Position numbers and translations under genes: made by a program. Of a DNA stretch of 47,577 nt, positions 32,293-37,522 are shown piece after piece (the stretch's first letter is position 1; each line of letters begins with the position of its first letter). Below the pieces are notes generated by a model. That model was given only the letters and a program-made list of their open reading frames with translations, ran no database searches and had not been told where the DNA came from. Source of the stretch: a virus; the IMG/VR virus record IMGVR_UViG_3300020185_000075, positions 1 through 47,577 of that record; one strand, 5' to 3'.

Positions 32293-32439
32293 CTATTTTT
32301 TCTTTCTGTGTTCCTCCTCGTAAGTAGTAAACCTTTTCTTACATCTCAGGCATTCCCTTCGTCTTTTGATGATCTCTCCGTCAATGATCTTACGGACATC
32401 AACAACCCTTGATCCTGATCCACATTCTGAACAAGTCAT
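32293..32439 (-). CDS. NrdR-like zinc-ribbon protein without ATP-cone, 48 aa
   Basis: The sequence [20 protein letters not shown] followed by [19 protein letters not shown] is the N-terminal zinc ribbon of NrdR, the bacterial repressor of ribonucleotide reductase genes. All four zinc Cys are present (3, 6, 30, 33), as are the RRRECLxCxKRFTTYE residues that contact DNA. The ATP-cone domain (about 100 residues in NrdR) is absent. It may compete for NrdR boxes on host DNA. Last gene of the minus operon, overlapping its upstream neighbour by 4 bases. Confidence 0.78.
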   Translation of the reverse strand: MTCSECGSGSRVVDVRKIIDGEIIKRRRECLRCKKRFTTYEEEHRKKK

Positions 32440-32675
32440 AATCCCATCCTTTTATAATCTTTTTGTTGTTCCTCGTATAATTCTTTCCACATTCTACCAA
32501 CTAATTCTTGCAAATTTTGCTGTTGTTTTATGTGTGATCTGCGAAGTGCAACATTGGTTAATTTTTTCTCCCATTCGTTTTTTTCCATAAGACCAGATTC
32601 AAAAAAAGAATGAATTTGTTTTATTTCTTTTTGATCCTCGGGGTGTGAAAGCCCATCTATAAATGAAAGTTTCAT
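32436..32675 (-). CDS. Hypothetical charged helical protein, 79 aa
   Basis: ATG 32675 ([20 protein letters not shown]) is preferred over an upstream start, because the ribosome binding site GGAGGTGG lies just before it in the end of the previous gene. The product is helical with many Lys, Glu and Gln. It overlaps both neighbours. No family recognised. Confidence 0.62.
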   Translation of the reverse strand: MKLSFIDGLSHPEDQKEIKQIHSFFESGLMEKNEWEKKLTNVALRRSHIKQQQNLQELVGRMWKELYEEQQKDYKRMGL

Positions 32676-33004
32676 TACGCCACCTCCCAAGGTTCATAGT
32701 CTTGAAGATCATCTTCGTGATAGTATTCCATTCTCCATACCGTTCTGGCATCCCACTTACAAGAAAAAATACCAGAGTCCTTAAGATCATAAAAAAGATT
32801 CCAGAACTTCTCACGTCTTTTCTGTACAACAGAACTTCCAAAGTCTGAACAAATCATATGTCCAATATCTCTTTTGCTCTGTGCGTCTAGGAACTTTGCT
32901 ACTCTGTGCCTATCTTTCCAATTTATTGGAATAATCTTGTTGGTAGGACTCATTCCATGTTTTGACATATCCCCAGATACTGAGGCTAAACATAACTTGA
33001 TCAT
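32675..33004 (-). CDS. Hypothetical protein, 109 aa
   Basis: A mixed alpha/beta protein (KIIPINWKDRHRVAKFLDAQ, then RREKFWNLFYDLKDSGIFSC). It ends EPWEVA, where the codons supply the ribosome binding site of the next gene. Start ATG 33004 overlaps the previous stop (TAATG). No known family, but the conserved coupling and good coding character support it. Confidence 0.65.
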   Translation of the reverse strand: MIKLCLASVSGDMSKHGMSPTNKIIPINWKDRHRVAKFLDAQSKRDIGHMICSDFGSSVVQKRREKFWNLFYDLKDSGIFSCKWDARTVWRMEYYHEDDLQDYEPWEVA

Positions 33005-33501
33005 TACGCCACCTCCTCTGGTCTAAACTCCCACATAGCAACATCACCAATAAGCTTGCTGGAAACAATATCCTTTAAGCTTTGAGTCAACCAGTAAGCA
33101 TCAGACTTTACCCAGTCCTCATGCTCGCATGACTGATACATATAGCACTTGATCATGCCGTAAAGGTCCTTAGTGCTTACCTTGGGGTAGCCCTTGGTTC
33201 TTGACTGACATTGATTGACATAAAGTAGGATCATACTTTCATCAAACTCGTTGTCCTCGCCTTCAGGGTTCCATGCAAAGAAACCCTTCCAGCTATCTGG
33301 ATATCTAGCCTGTAAGCTTTTGATATTCTCTCTGGCTAATATCTCAGCCGCCTCTTGCGGGGAAGAAAAAGAAATCTTCTCCTTTGTCACCATGTTATAG
33401 GCATGAGTCACAAGATCATTACTAGCCATTGGCACACTACCATTAGCAAAGAACTTACTCATCTCACCTATATGATCTGCATTACATAAATACGCACTCA
33501 T
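33004..33501 (-). CDS. Hypothetical early protein, 165 aa
   Basis: A 165-residue soluble protein with a helical N-terminal half (ADHIGEMSKFFANGSVPMAS) and an acidic middle (AWNPEGEDNEFDESMILLYV). The C-terminal part is Cys/Trp-containing (KCYMYQSCEHEDWVKSDAYW). I do not recognise the family. Position in the minus early operon, far from the virion genes, suggests host takeover or a defence-related role. Confidence 0.68.
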   Translation of the reverse strand: MSAYLCNADHIGEMSKFFANGSVPMASNDLVTHAYNMVTKEKISFSSPQEAAEILARENIKSLQARYPDSWKGFFAWNPEGEDNEFDESMILLYVNQCQSRTKGYPKVSTKDLYGMIKCYMYQSCEHEDWVKSDAYWLTQSLKDIVSSKLIGDVAMWEFRPEEVA

Positions 33502-33641
33502 TATTTCACCTCCCTTAGTGTTTCATGATCTTCTTCAGTTGATTCACCATCCAAGACTCTTGATAGAGCCTTGAGCTGGTCCGTGTTTAGATTATCCAAT
33601 ACATCTAAATTGAATATTCCTAAGTTATTAAATTGGTCCAT
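33501..33641 (-). CDS. Small acidic protein, 46 aa
   Basis: Starts MDQFNNLGIFNLDVLDNLNT and ends TLREVK. It is acidic and helical. Both its start and stop overlap neighbours in the TAATG manner, and its last codons (GGGAGGTG) form the next ribosome binding site, so translation is well supported despite the size. Function unknown. Confidence 0.58.
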   Translation of the reverse strand: MDQFNNLGIFNLDVLDNLNTDQLKALSRVLDGESTEEDHETLREVK

Positions 33642-33823
33642 TATTCACCTCCTTGTGTTATTAAACCTTGTTCTATTAAACTCATTGCAGTTCTACCAAA
33701 CCAACCTTGAAGTTGCCAAGCAAGACCAGTATCAACTAAATGTTGCCATGCCTCCCTGACTTGATCCTCATGATCTGCTGGAATAAATCCCTCTGCAATA
33801 CCTACTGCTGTGAAGTTATCCAT
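33641..33823 (-). CDS. Small conserved-type phage protein, 60 aa
   Basis: The sequence begins MDNFTAVGIAEGFIPADHED and continues with a helix containing AWQHLVDTGLAWQLQGWFG. Proteins with the pattern E-G-F...W-Q-x-L-x-x-T-G-L-x-W-x-L-Q-G-x-F-G are common in marine phage early regions. ATG 33823 is used; the longer upstream frame has no ribosome binding site. It ends TQGGE, whose codons give the next ribosome binding site. Confidence 0.7.
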   Translation of the reverse strand: MDNFTAVGIAEGFIPADHEDQVREAWQHLVDTGLAWQLQGWFGRTAMSLIEQGLITQGGE

Positions 33824-33930
33824 TATGATTGACCTCCAAAAGATAAAGCTATTGCTAGTGCCATTGATAATCCCACTGGCACACATATTATGATCGCGAA
33901 TAAAATGTAAGTAAGTCTATCTCTATCCAT
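33823..33930 (-). CDS. Tiny membrane protein, 35 aa
   Basis: A 35-residue ORF with one membrane helix (MDRDRLTYILFAIIICVPVG, then LSMALAIALSF). Its stop overlaps the next start, and the last codons GGAGGTC supply a ribosome binding site. Small early membrane peptides of phages often alter host membranes or block superinfection; no direct evidence here. Confidence 0.55.
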   Translation of the reverse strand: MDRDRLTYILFAIIICVPVGLSMALAIALSFGGQS

Positions 33931-33932
33931 AA

Positions 33933-34112
33933 TTACACCTCTCTTTTTAATGCAACCCACTCAAACTTGTAACCAAGCTTCTTGAGAAGATTTAGATCAA
34001 GATCAGAAAAGGTCTTGGTTCCCTTGAAAGATGCAAGCATCTTGCCTTGGATACAAGATGGATAAACCAACTCATTTCCAAATACGTTTTTTATTATCAG
34101 TTCTATTGTCAT
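33933..34112 (-). CDS. Hypothetical protein after ribozyme 1, 59 aa
   Basis: Starts at 34112 (MTIELIIKNVFGNELVYPSC) behind the ribosome binding site GGAGG that lies 21 bases downstream of the predicted hammerhead cleavage site at 34139/34140. The product is beta-rich at first, then helical with KLGYKFEWVALKREV. No family recognised. It is the first gene downstream of the last ribozyme. Confidence 0.65.
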   Translation of the reverse strand: MTIELIIKNVFGNELVYPSCIQGKMLASFKGTKTFSDLDLNLLKKLGYKFEWVALKREV

Positions 34113-34133
34113 ATTTCCTCCTACGGTTTGTTT

Positions 34134-34183
34134 GACTAAGACGCCTCACGGCGTTTCGCTCATTCAGAGCTCATCAGTTAGTC
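34134..34183 (-). ncRNA. Type I hammerhead ribozyme 1
   Basis: On the minus strand all invariant parts of a hammerhead occur in order. Stem I is GACTAA (34183-34178) pairing with TTAGTC (34139-34134). The CTGATGA core is at 34177-34171. Stem II is GCTC/GAGC with loop TGAAT. GAAA is at 34157-34154. Stem III is CGCC/GGCG with loop GTGA. The cleavage triplet GTC (34142-34140) is followed by the predicted cut between 34140 and 34139. Stem I is open, so this is a type I ribozyme. The G of the upstream gene's TAG stop is its first base. The downstream product starts UUAGUCAAAC and carries the next gene's ribosome binding site. Confidence 0.9.
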
Positions 34184-34671
34184 TATTCTCCATCAAAGTA
34201 AGCTGTCCAAGACCTCTCCAAGTTGAAGGTAAATGTATGAGTTTTGCCATTATTATATGTATCGCCTTGAGACATAAAAACTGAGTCAAAATAATTTCTT
34301 TGAGGAAAGTCATCCATCGCCTGACGCCCTAAAGCCCCCATGAATCCCTCAAACCTTTCAGCGTGCTCAGATGGAATCTCGCTTGTAAATCTAGCAGAAT
34401 ATATGTGCCTCACACAGTCATCTCCACGATTGATGTTTTGTGCTGTAAAGTTGGTCATGAAAGCCCAGTCAAGATCGACACCTCTTAGTCCAAGCTTGTT
34501 ATATGCAAATTCAAATACCTCATTATGAAACCACATAAGGATATTGTCATAGTCCTCCCATCCATCAAGTCCGCTTTTATAAAAAGCAGTTCGCCCCGCA
34601 TAATGCTTAGCAGTTGGATCAAGCGTTGTGCTGTTGTTTATTAGTTCTAGTTTTTTCGTTAATGTTGTCAT
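34183..34671 (-). CDS. Hypothetical early protein between ribozymes 2 and 1, 162 aa
   Basis: The true start is ATG 34671 (MTTLTKKLELINNSTTLDPT), behind CGTAGGAGGG in the ribozyme-processed leader. The longer open frame to 34743 runs through ribozyme 2 and is not real. The protein is alpha/beta with many aromatic residues (GWEDYDNILMWFHNEVFEF, then RSWTAYFDGE). No domain recognised. Its TAG stop is built into stem I of ribozyme 1. Third gene after the operon promoter. Confidence 0.75.
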   Translation of the reverse strand: MTTLTKKLELINNSTTLDPTAKHYAGRTAFYKSGLDGWEDYDNILMWFHNEVFEFAYNKLGLRGVDLDWAFMTNFTAQNINRGDDCVRHIYSARFTSEIPSEHAERFEGFMGALGRQAMDDFPQRNYFDSVFMSQGDTYNNGKTHTFTFNLERSWTAYFDGE

Positions 34672-34692
34672 ATTCCCTCCTACGGTTTGTTT

Positions 34693-34759
34693 GACTAAGA
34701 CCTCCTCGATTCGCGGGGAAAAGAGAAGGTTTCGACTATTCAAGTCTCATCAGTTAGCC
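34693..34759 (-). ncRNA. Type I hammerhead ribozyme 2
   Basis: Same plan as ribozyme 1 with different stems. Stem I GGCTAA (34759-34754) pairs with TTAGTC (34698-34693), including one G-U pair. CTGATGA is at 34753-34747. Stem II is GACT/AGTC with the same loop TGAAT: both sides of the stem have changed together compared with ribozymes 1 and 3. GAAA is at 34733-34730. Stem III is longer, ACCTTCTC with GAGGAGGT, around a 15-base loop. Cleavage falls after GTC, between 34699 and 34698. The first base is the G of the upstream TAG stop. Confidence 0.9.
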
Positions 34760-35178
34760 TATGAGTGATAGTACATATCCCAGCTACGAACTATGTCGTA
34801 TATGTTGTACTCAGAACCATTCCTGATAGCATCAGCAAGATCATTGAAGACCGCTGATCTATACTCATACCTGTCAGGCTTATTGATGGTGTAGCCCTTG
34901 TCCATGAAGTAGGCAAAGGGTTCGATGAGCCCATAATCCTTGGACTGCTCTTTAGTGATCCATTTAGCCATGTCTTCCGCCTGATCATGGAATGATCTTT
35001 TGAGCTCAACATATTTTAAGAATCCCTCATGATTGATTAAGTACAATTCATCCTTGCCAGTTAAATCAGCTATTAAAGGCTTGTCAGTTTTATCAGCGGC
35101 ACCCATAATCTTAGTAGCAACAGCCAGTTCTTTTTCCCAAGTTACTTGAGCATCAGTTTTAGTATTTAGTTTTGTCAT
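34759..35178 (-). CDS. Hypothetical early protein between ribozymes 3 and 2, 139 aa
   Basis: Starts at ATG 35178 (MTKLNTKTDAQVTWEKELAV) with the ribosome binding site TTAGGAGG 20 bases after the ribozyme 3 cut. The protein is mostly helical with a short beta region (GKDELYLINHEGFLKYVELK) and a Tyr-rich C-terminus (EYNIYDIVRSWDMYYHS). No known family. Its TAG stop runs into stem I of ribozyme 2. Second gene of the operon. Confidence 0.75.
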   Translation of the reverse strand: MTKLNTKTDAQVTWEKELAVATKIMGAADKTDKPLIADLTGKDELYLINHEGFLKYVELKRSFHDQAEDMAKWITKEQSKDYGLIEPFAYFMDKGYTINKPDRYEYRSAVFNDLADAIRNGSEYNIYDIVRSWDMYYHS

Positions 35179-35202
35179 ATTTACCTCCTAAGTAATTGTT
35201 TT

Positions 35203-35256
35203 GACTAAGACTGCCATTGCTGGCAGTTTCGCTCATTGAGAGCTCATCAGTTAGCC
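35203..35256 (-). ncRNA. Type I hammerhead ribozyme 3
   Basis: Stem I GGCTAA (35256-35251) pairs with TTAGTC (35208-35203). The core CTGATGA is at 35250-35244. Stem II is GCTC/GAGC with loop TCAAT. GAAA is at 35230-35227. Stem III ACTGCC pairs with GGCAGT around a six-base loop. Cleavage follows GTC, between 35209 and 35208. The TAA stop of the upstream gene (35253-35251) forms the last three bases of the 5' strand of stem I, so the ribosome must clear this stem before it folds. Confidence 0.9.
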
Positions 35257-35664
35257 TGCTTTGCGTATCACCTCCTCGTGTAACACTCTTGGGTTATTAA
35301 ACTTCTTGAAGCCATAACTGTCGCAGAAATAAAAGTTACCTAGATCATCTTCAACAATGTCACCAACGCTCAAGCTGTGATAGTTTGCGTGCTTCACAAT
35401 TGATGATGCTGTATCATCAGAGTCAGAGTTAAGAGCGATAAAAACATCCTCAATATTATTTCCCTCGATCTTTACATCACAAACATGATTGTAATATTTG
35501 AAATAGGAATCACTCCATGCCTCAAAACCCAAGATCATTGTGTCAAGATGTGCTTTGTACTCAGGGTACTTCTTGCCAGCAGAAGTATGGCTCTCACCAT
35601 CTGTATTAACAAAGTCATAGACCTCGTCGCTTACTGTTATTTGATATACGTTAAATGTTGTCAT
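35251..35664 (-). CDS. YodL-like early protein, first gene of the ribozyme operon, 137 aa
   Basis: Starts at ATG 35664 (MTTFNVYQITVSDEVYDFVN) after AAAGGAGG; the upstream extension to 35706 crosses the promoter's transcript start and is not used. The C-terminal half has the motif YHSLSVGDIVEDDLGNFYFC followed by DSYGFKKF, close to the S-L-S-V-x-D-x-V...Y-x-C-D-S-x-G-F pattern of YodL-like domains, which are found on plasmids and phages near anti-restriction proteins. Being first behind a strong promoter, it should be made early and in quantity. An anti-host-defence role is inference. Confidence 0.75.
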   Translation of the reverse strand: MTTFNVYQITVSDEVYDFVNTDGESHTSAGKKYPEYKAHLDTMILGFEAWSDSYFKYYNHVCDVKIEGNNIEDVFIALNSDSDDTASSIVKHANYHSLSVGDIVEDDLGNFYFCDSYGFKKFNNPRVLHEEVIRKAG

Positions 35665-35704
35665 AATTGCCTCCTTTGGCTGTTTGTTTGTAAACATTGA
35701 TTCC

Positions 35705-35734
35705 ATATTAATGCCATACTATATGTAGTGTCAA
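35705..35734 (-). promoter_or_regulatory. Strong sigma70-type promoter of the ribozyme operon
   Basis: On the minus strand a consensus -35 TTGACA (35734-35729) is followed after 18 bases by TAATAT (35710-35705). Transcription would start near 35698. The leader (with ACAAACAAAC and then AAAGGAGG) resembles the leaders made by ribozyme cleavage downstream (AAACAAACCGTAGGAGG). Confidence 0.75.
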
Positions 35735-35827
35735 CAAATTTCTGCAATTATTTTTTTGATCTATAGAAATGTTTGTCTTGATCCTGTATCTTTATTTCAT
35801 CATCAACAGAACTTTTATCTGAAAAAA

Positions 35828-36097
35828 ATGGATACATCAGGAATAGAAATGCGTATAGCAAACCTTGAGAAACATATGGAAGAGGTCCTTTCATTTGTAA
35901 GGCACATACCAGTGCTTGAAGAAAGGGTTGGAAGATCATTGAGCCAGTCTTCAGATCATGAGATCAGACTAAGGACTCTTGAGAAATCACAGATGAGAGA
36001 TAACGTGCAATCCAAGTGGGCTGAAAGAATTATTGGTGGTGTTGCAATTGGTTCTATCATGGGAATTGGCGGAGCAATATTTACTTATGTTCTTTAA
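35828..36097 (+). CDS. Membrane coiled-coil protein, XhlA-like, 89 aa
   Basis: Starts at ATG 35828 (MDTSGIEMRIANLEKHMEEV), forms a coiled coil through residue 60 and ends in one membrane helix (IIGGVAIGSIMGIGGAIFTY). This is the layout of XhlA-type proteins, which pair with a lytic enzyme. It overlaps the next gene by 11 bases. The 163-base gap upstream (35665-35827) contains the minus-strand promoter and no clear plus-strand promoter. Confidence 0.7.
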   Translation: MDTSGIEMRIANLEKHMEEVLSFVRHIPVLEERVGRSLSQSSDHEIRLRTLEKSQMRDNVQSKWAERIIGGVAIGSIMGIGGAIFTYVL

Positions 36098-36518
36098 GAA
36101 AAATGATCAAGCGGACGCAACGCTGGAGAGATTCGCATACTTGCCTGATGGAACTCTTGGCAAACTAACAATAGATGATCAGGTCTTTTGGATCGCAGAG
36201 CGTCCTTGGCGGGGAAATAAAAAAGAGGTCAGCTGTATACCAACTGGCACATATACATGTAAGGCATATACATCAAAAAGATTTGGTGAAACATTCGAGA
36301 TCACAGACGTAGAAGACAGAACATACATACTATTCCATGTAGGCAACTTCCCTGAGAAGGACTCACACGGATGTCTTCTTGTAGGCGAGAGCTTAATGAA
36401 GGGAACCACCGCAGTATCGTCAAGCAAGGTGGCAATGAAACGATTCAGGGAAACACTTAAAGATGTTGAAGAGTTCGAGATCGAAGTCAAAGACACAACA
36501 CCATACGACTGGTCATAA
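36087..36518 (+). CDS. DUF5675-family protein, probable lysis-related, 143 aa
   Basis: ATG 36087 (MFFKKNDQADATLERFAYLP) is used because it overlaps the membrane protein's end; the longer frame lacks a ribosome binding site. The DUF5675 signature is clear: LERFAYLPDGTLGKLTI, ERPWRGNKKEVSCIPTGTYT, then ILFHVGNFPEKDSHGCLLVG. The fold resembles L,D-transpeptidase/peptidase-like barrels, with the conserved His and Cys in SHGCLLVG. This family is often found near phage lysis genes. As no lysozyme or amidase was seen, it is the best candidate endolysin, but activity is unproven. Confidence 0.75.
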   Translation: MFFKKNDQADATLERFAYLPDGTLGKLTIDDQVFWIAERPWRGNKKEVSCIPTGTYTCKAYTSKRFGETFEITDVEDRTYILFHVGNFPEKDSHGCLLVGESLMKGTTAVSSSKVAMKRFRETLKDVEEFEIEVKDTTPYDWS

Positions 36519-36981
36519 GACTAGGACGTGCAAGACTTGTTTAATCAACAAGCATATAGATGACTATGAGGTAGCCAAGGGCTACAAGAGAAGAGAATGT
36601 CGAACCTGCCGTTCCGCGGGGAAAAGAAAAAAGATCAGCAATAGTCCATATCTTTATATAAACAACCTACACGGACAACTAGCATATAGAAGGAAGAAGA
36701 CACACGACTTTAGTGTAGAGAGAGAAGACCTACATGATCTATACGATAGACAGGAAGGAAGATGCCAGTACTCAGGAATAACGATGACCCATATCAAGGA
36801 TGGATCAGGAAAGCACCTTAGTAATATCTCTATTGAAAGAGTTGATAACAGTGTTGGATATGTGAAGGAGAACATAGCACTTGTCTGTCTTGCCTGTAAT
36901 ATGATGAAGTACACCTTGGACTTAAAAGAATTGCTGAATTGGTGTAAAATTATTGCTAAACATAACGAGGATTTATTATGA
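36463..36981 (+). CDS. HNH endonuclease next to terminase, 172 aa
   Basis: A zinc-binding pair of Cys motifs (CKTC at 23-26, CRTC at 46-49) is followed by the nuclease core: RCQYSGI (Cys101), SIERVDNSVGYVKENI, and VCLACNMMK (Cys142, Cys145, Asn146). This is the cross-over of McrA-like HNH and intron-type nucleases. HNH proteins next to terminase genes are known to work with TerL in packaging of several phages; this one overlaps the small terminase by 4 bases. The start (ATG 36463) lies in the previous gene; no better start exists. Confidence 0.78.
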   Translation: MLKSSRSKSKTQHHTTGHKTRTCKTCLINKHIDDYEVAKGYKRRECRTCRSAGKRKKISNSPYLYINNLHGQLAYRRKKTHDFSVEREDLHDLYDRQEGRCQYSGITMTHIKDGSGKHLSNISIERVDNSVGYVKENIALVCLACNMMKYTLDLKELLNWCKIIAKHNEDLL

Positions 36982-37388
36982 CCATAAAGGACAAATCATT
37001 AATGCAAAGGAAGGCTGAATTTGTACAGCACTTCTTAGTAACAAAGAACGCAACTGAGTCAGCAAAGAGGACGGGATATTCTGAGGCATCTGCTTATAAT
37101 CAAGGGCACAGATTGATGAACGATGACGAGGTTCAAAAAATGCTTGCATTTGAGTTAGCTGAGTCCAAGGAACGTAACCTCAAGGATCATGACAGCATCA
37201 TAGAGCGTCTCAAAGAGGAAGCCCTTGGTGATGTCAACGGTCATACAGCAGGCTCTAGAGTAAAGGCTTTAGAGCTCCTCATGAAGTATTATCAGATGAT
37301 CGATTCTGCTCAGAAGGTTGAGCTTTCAATGAAGGATTCTTGGTTTGATACGTTGGATTTTGTCAAAGAAGAGGATCACCTTAATTAG
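36978..37388 (+). CDS. terS: Terminase small subunit
   Basis: The N-terminal 60 residues have the Terminase_2-type helix-turn-helix (MQRKAEFVQHFLVTKNATES, then AKRTGYSEASAYNQGHRLMN). A central oligomerisation helix and the R-V-K-A-L-E-L-L motif follow (HTAGSRVKALELLMKYYQMI). It recognises packaging DNA and recruits the large subunit. 136 residues is normal. It overlaps the HNH gene by four bases. A palindrome (37375-37393) lies across its stop codon. Confidence 0.88.
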   Translation: MTIKDKSLMQRKAEFVQHFLVTKNATESAKRTGYSEASAYNQGHRLMNDDEVQKMLAFELAESKERNLKDHDSIIERLKEEALGDVNGHTAGSRVKALELLMKYYQMIDSAQKVELSMKDSWFDTLDFVKEEDHLN

Positions 37389-37393
37389 GTGAT
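37375..37393. repeat. Palindrome across the end of the small terminase gene
   Basis: ATCACCT, a 5-base spacer TAATT, then AGGTGAT: a perfect 7-base inverted repeat covering the terS stop codon. No T-run follows, so it is not a standard terminator. It might be a TerS binding (pac/cos) site or an RNA hairpin between terS and terL. Confidence 0.55.
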
Positions 37394-37412
37394 ACTTCCT
37401 TACAATAAAAAC

Positions 37413-37520
37413 ATGTCGACATCAAGAAACCCTGTATTAATAGGGGCTGGGGGTGCTGGACAAGGTACCTCATATACATATATACCCATGTATCCCTTTG
37501 TCCTTATGGGGGGTATGTAA
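37413..37520 (+). CDS. Possible Gly-rich peptide, 35 aa
   Basis: An open frame in the 134-base gap between terS and terL encodes MSTSRNPVLIGAGGAGQGTS and ends FVLMGGM. It has no clear ribosome binding site (ttacaataaaaacATG). Its stop lies two bases before the terL start. It could simply be a leader that couples to terL. Kept as tentative. Confidence 0.35.
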   Translation: MSTSRNPVLIGAGGAGQGTSYTYIPMYPFVLMGGM

Positions 37521-37522
37521 TT

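Noticed and set aside
34672-34743. N-terminal extension of the early gene at 34183-34671 through ribozyme 2
   Set aside because: The extension translates the ribozyme itself; ATG 34671 has a proper ribosome binding site in the processed leader.
34134-35256. Three similar spaced elements as a CRISPR-like or simple repeat array
   Set aside because: Spacing is about 500 bases with genes between, and the conserved parts form a ribozyme fold with covarying stems.
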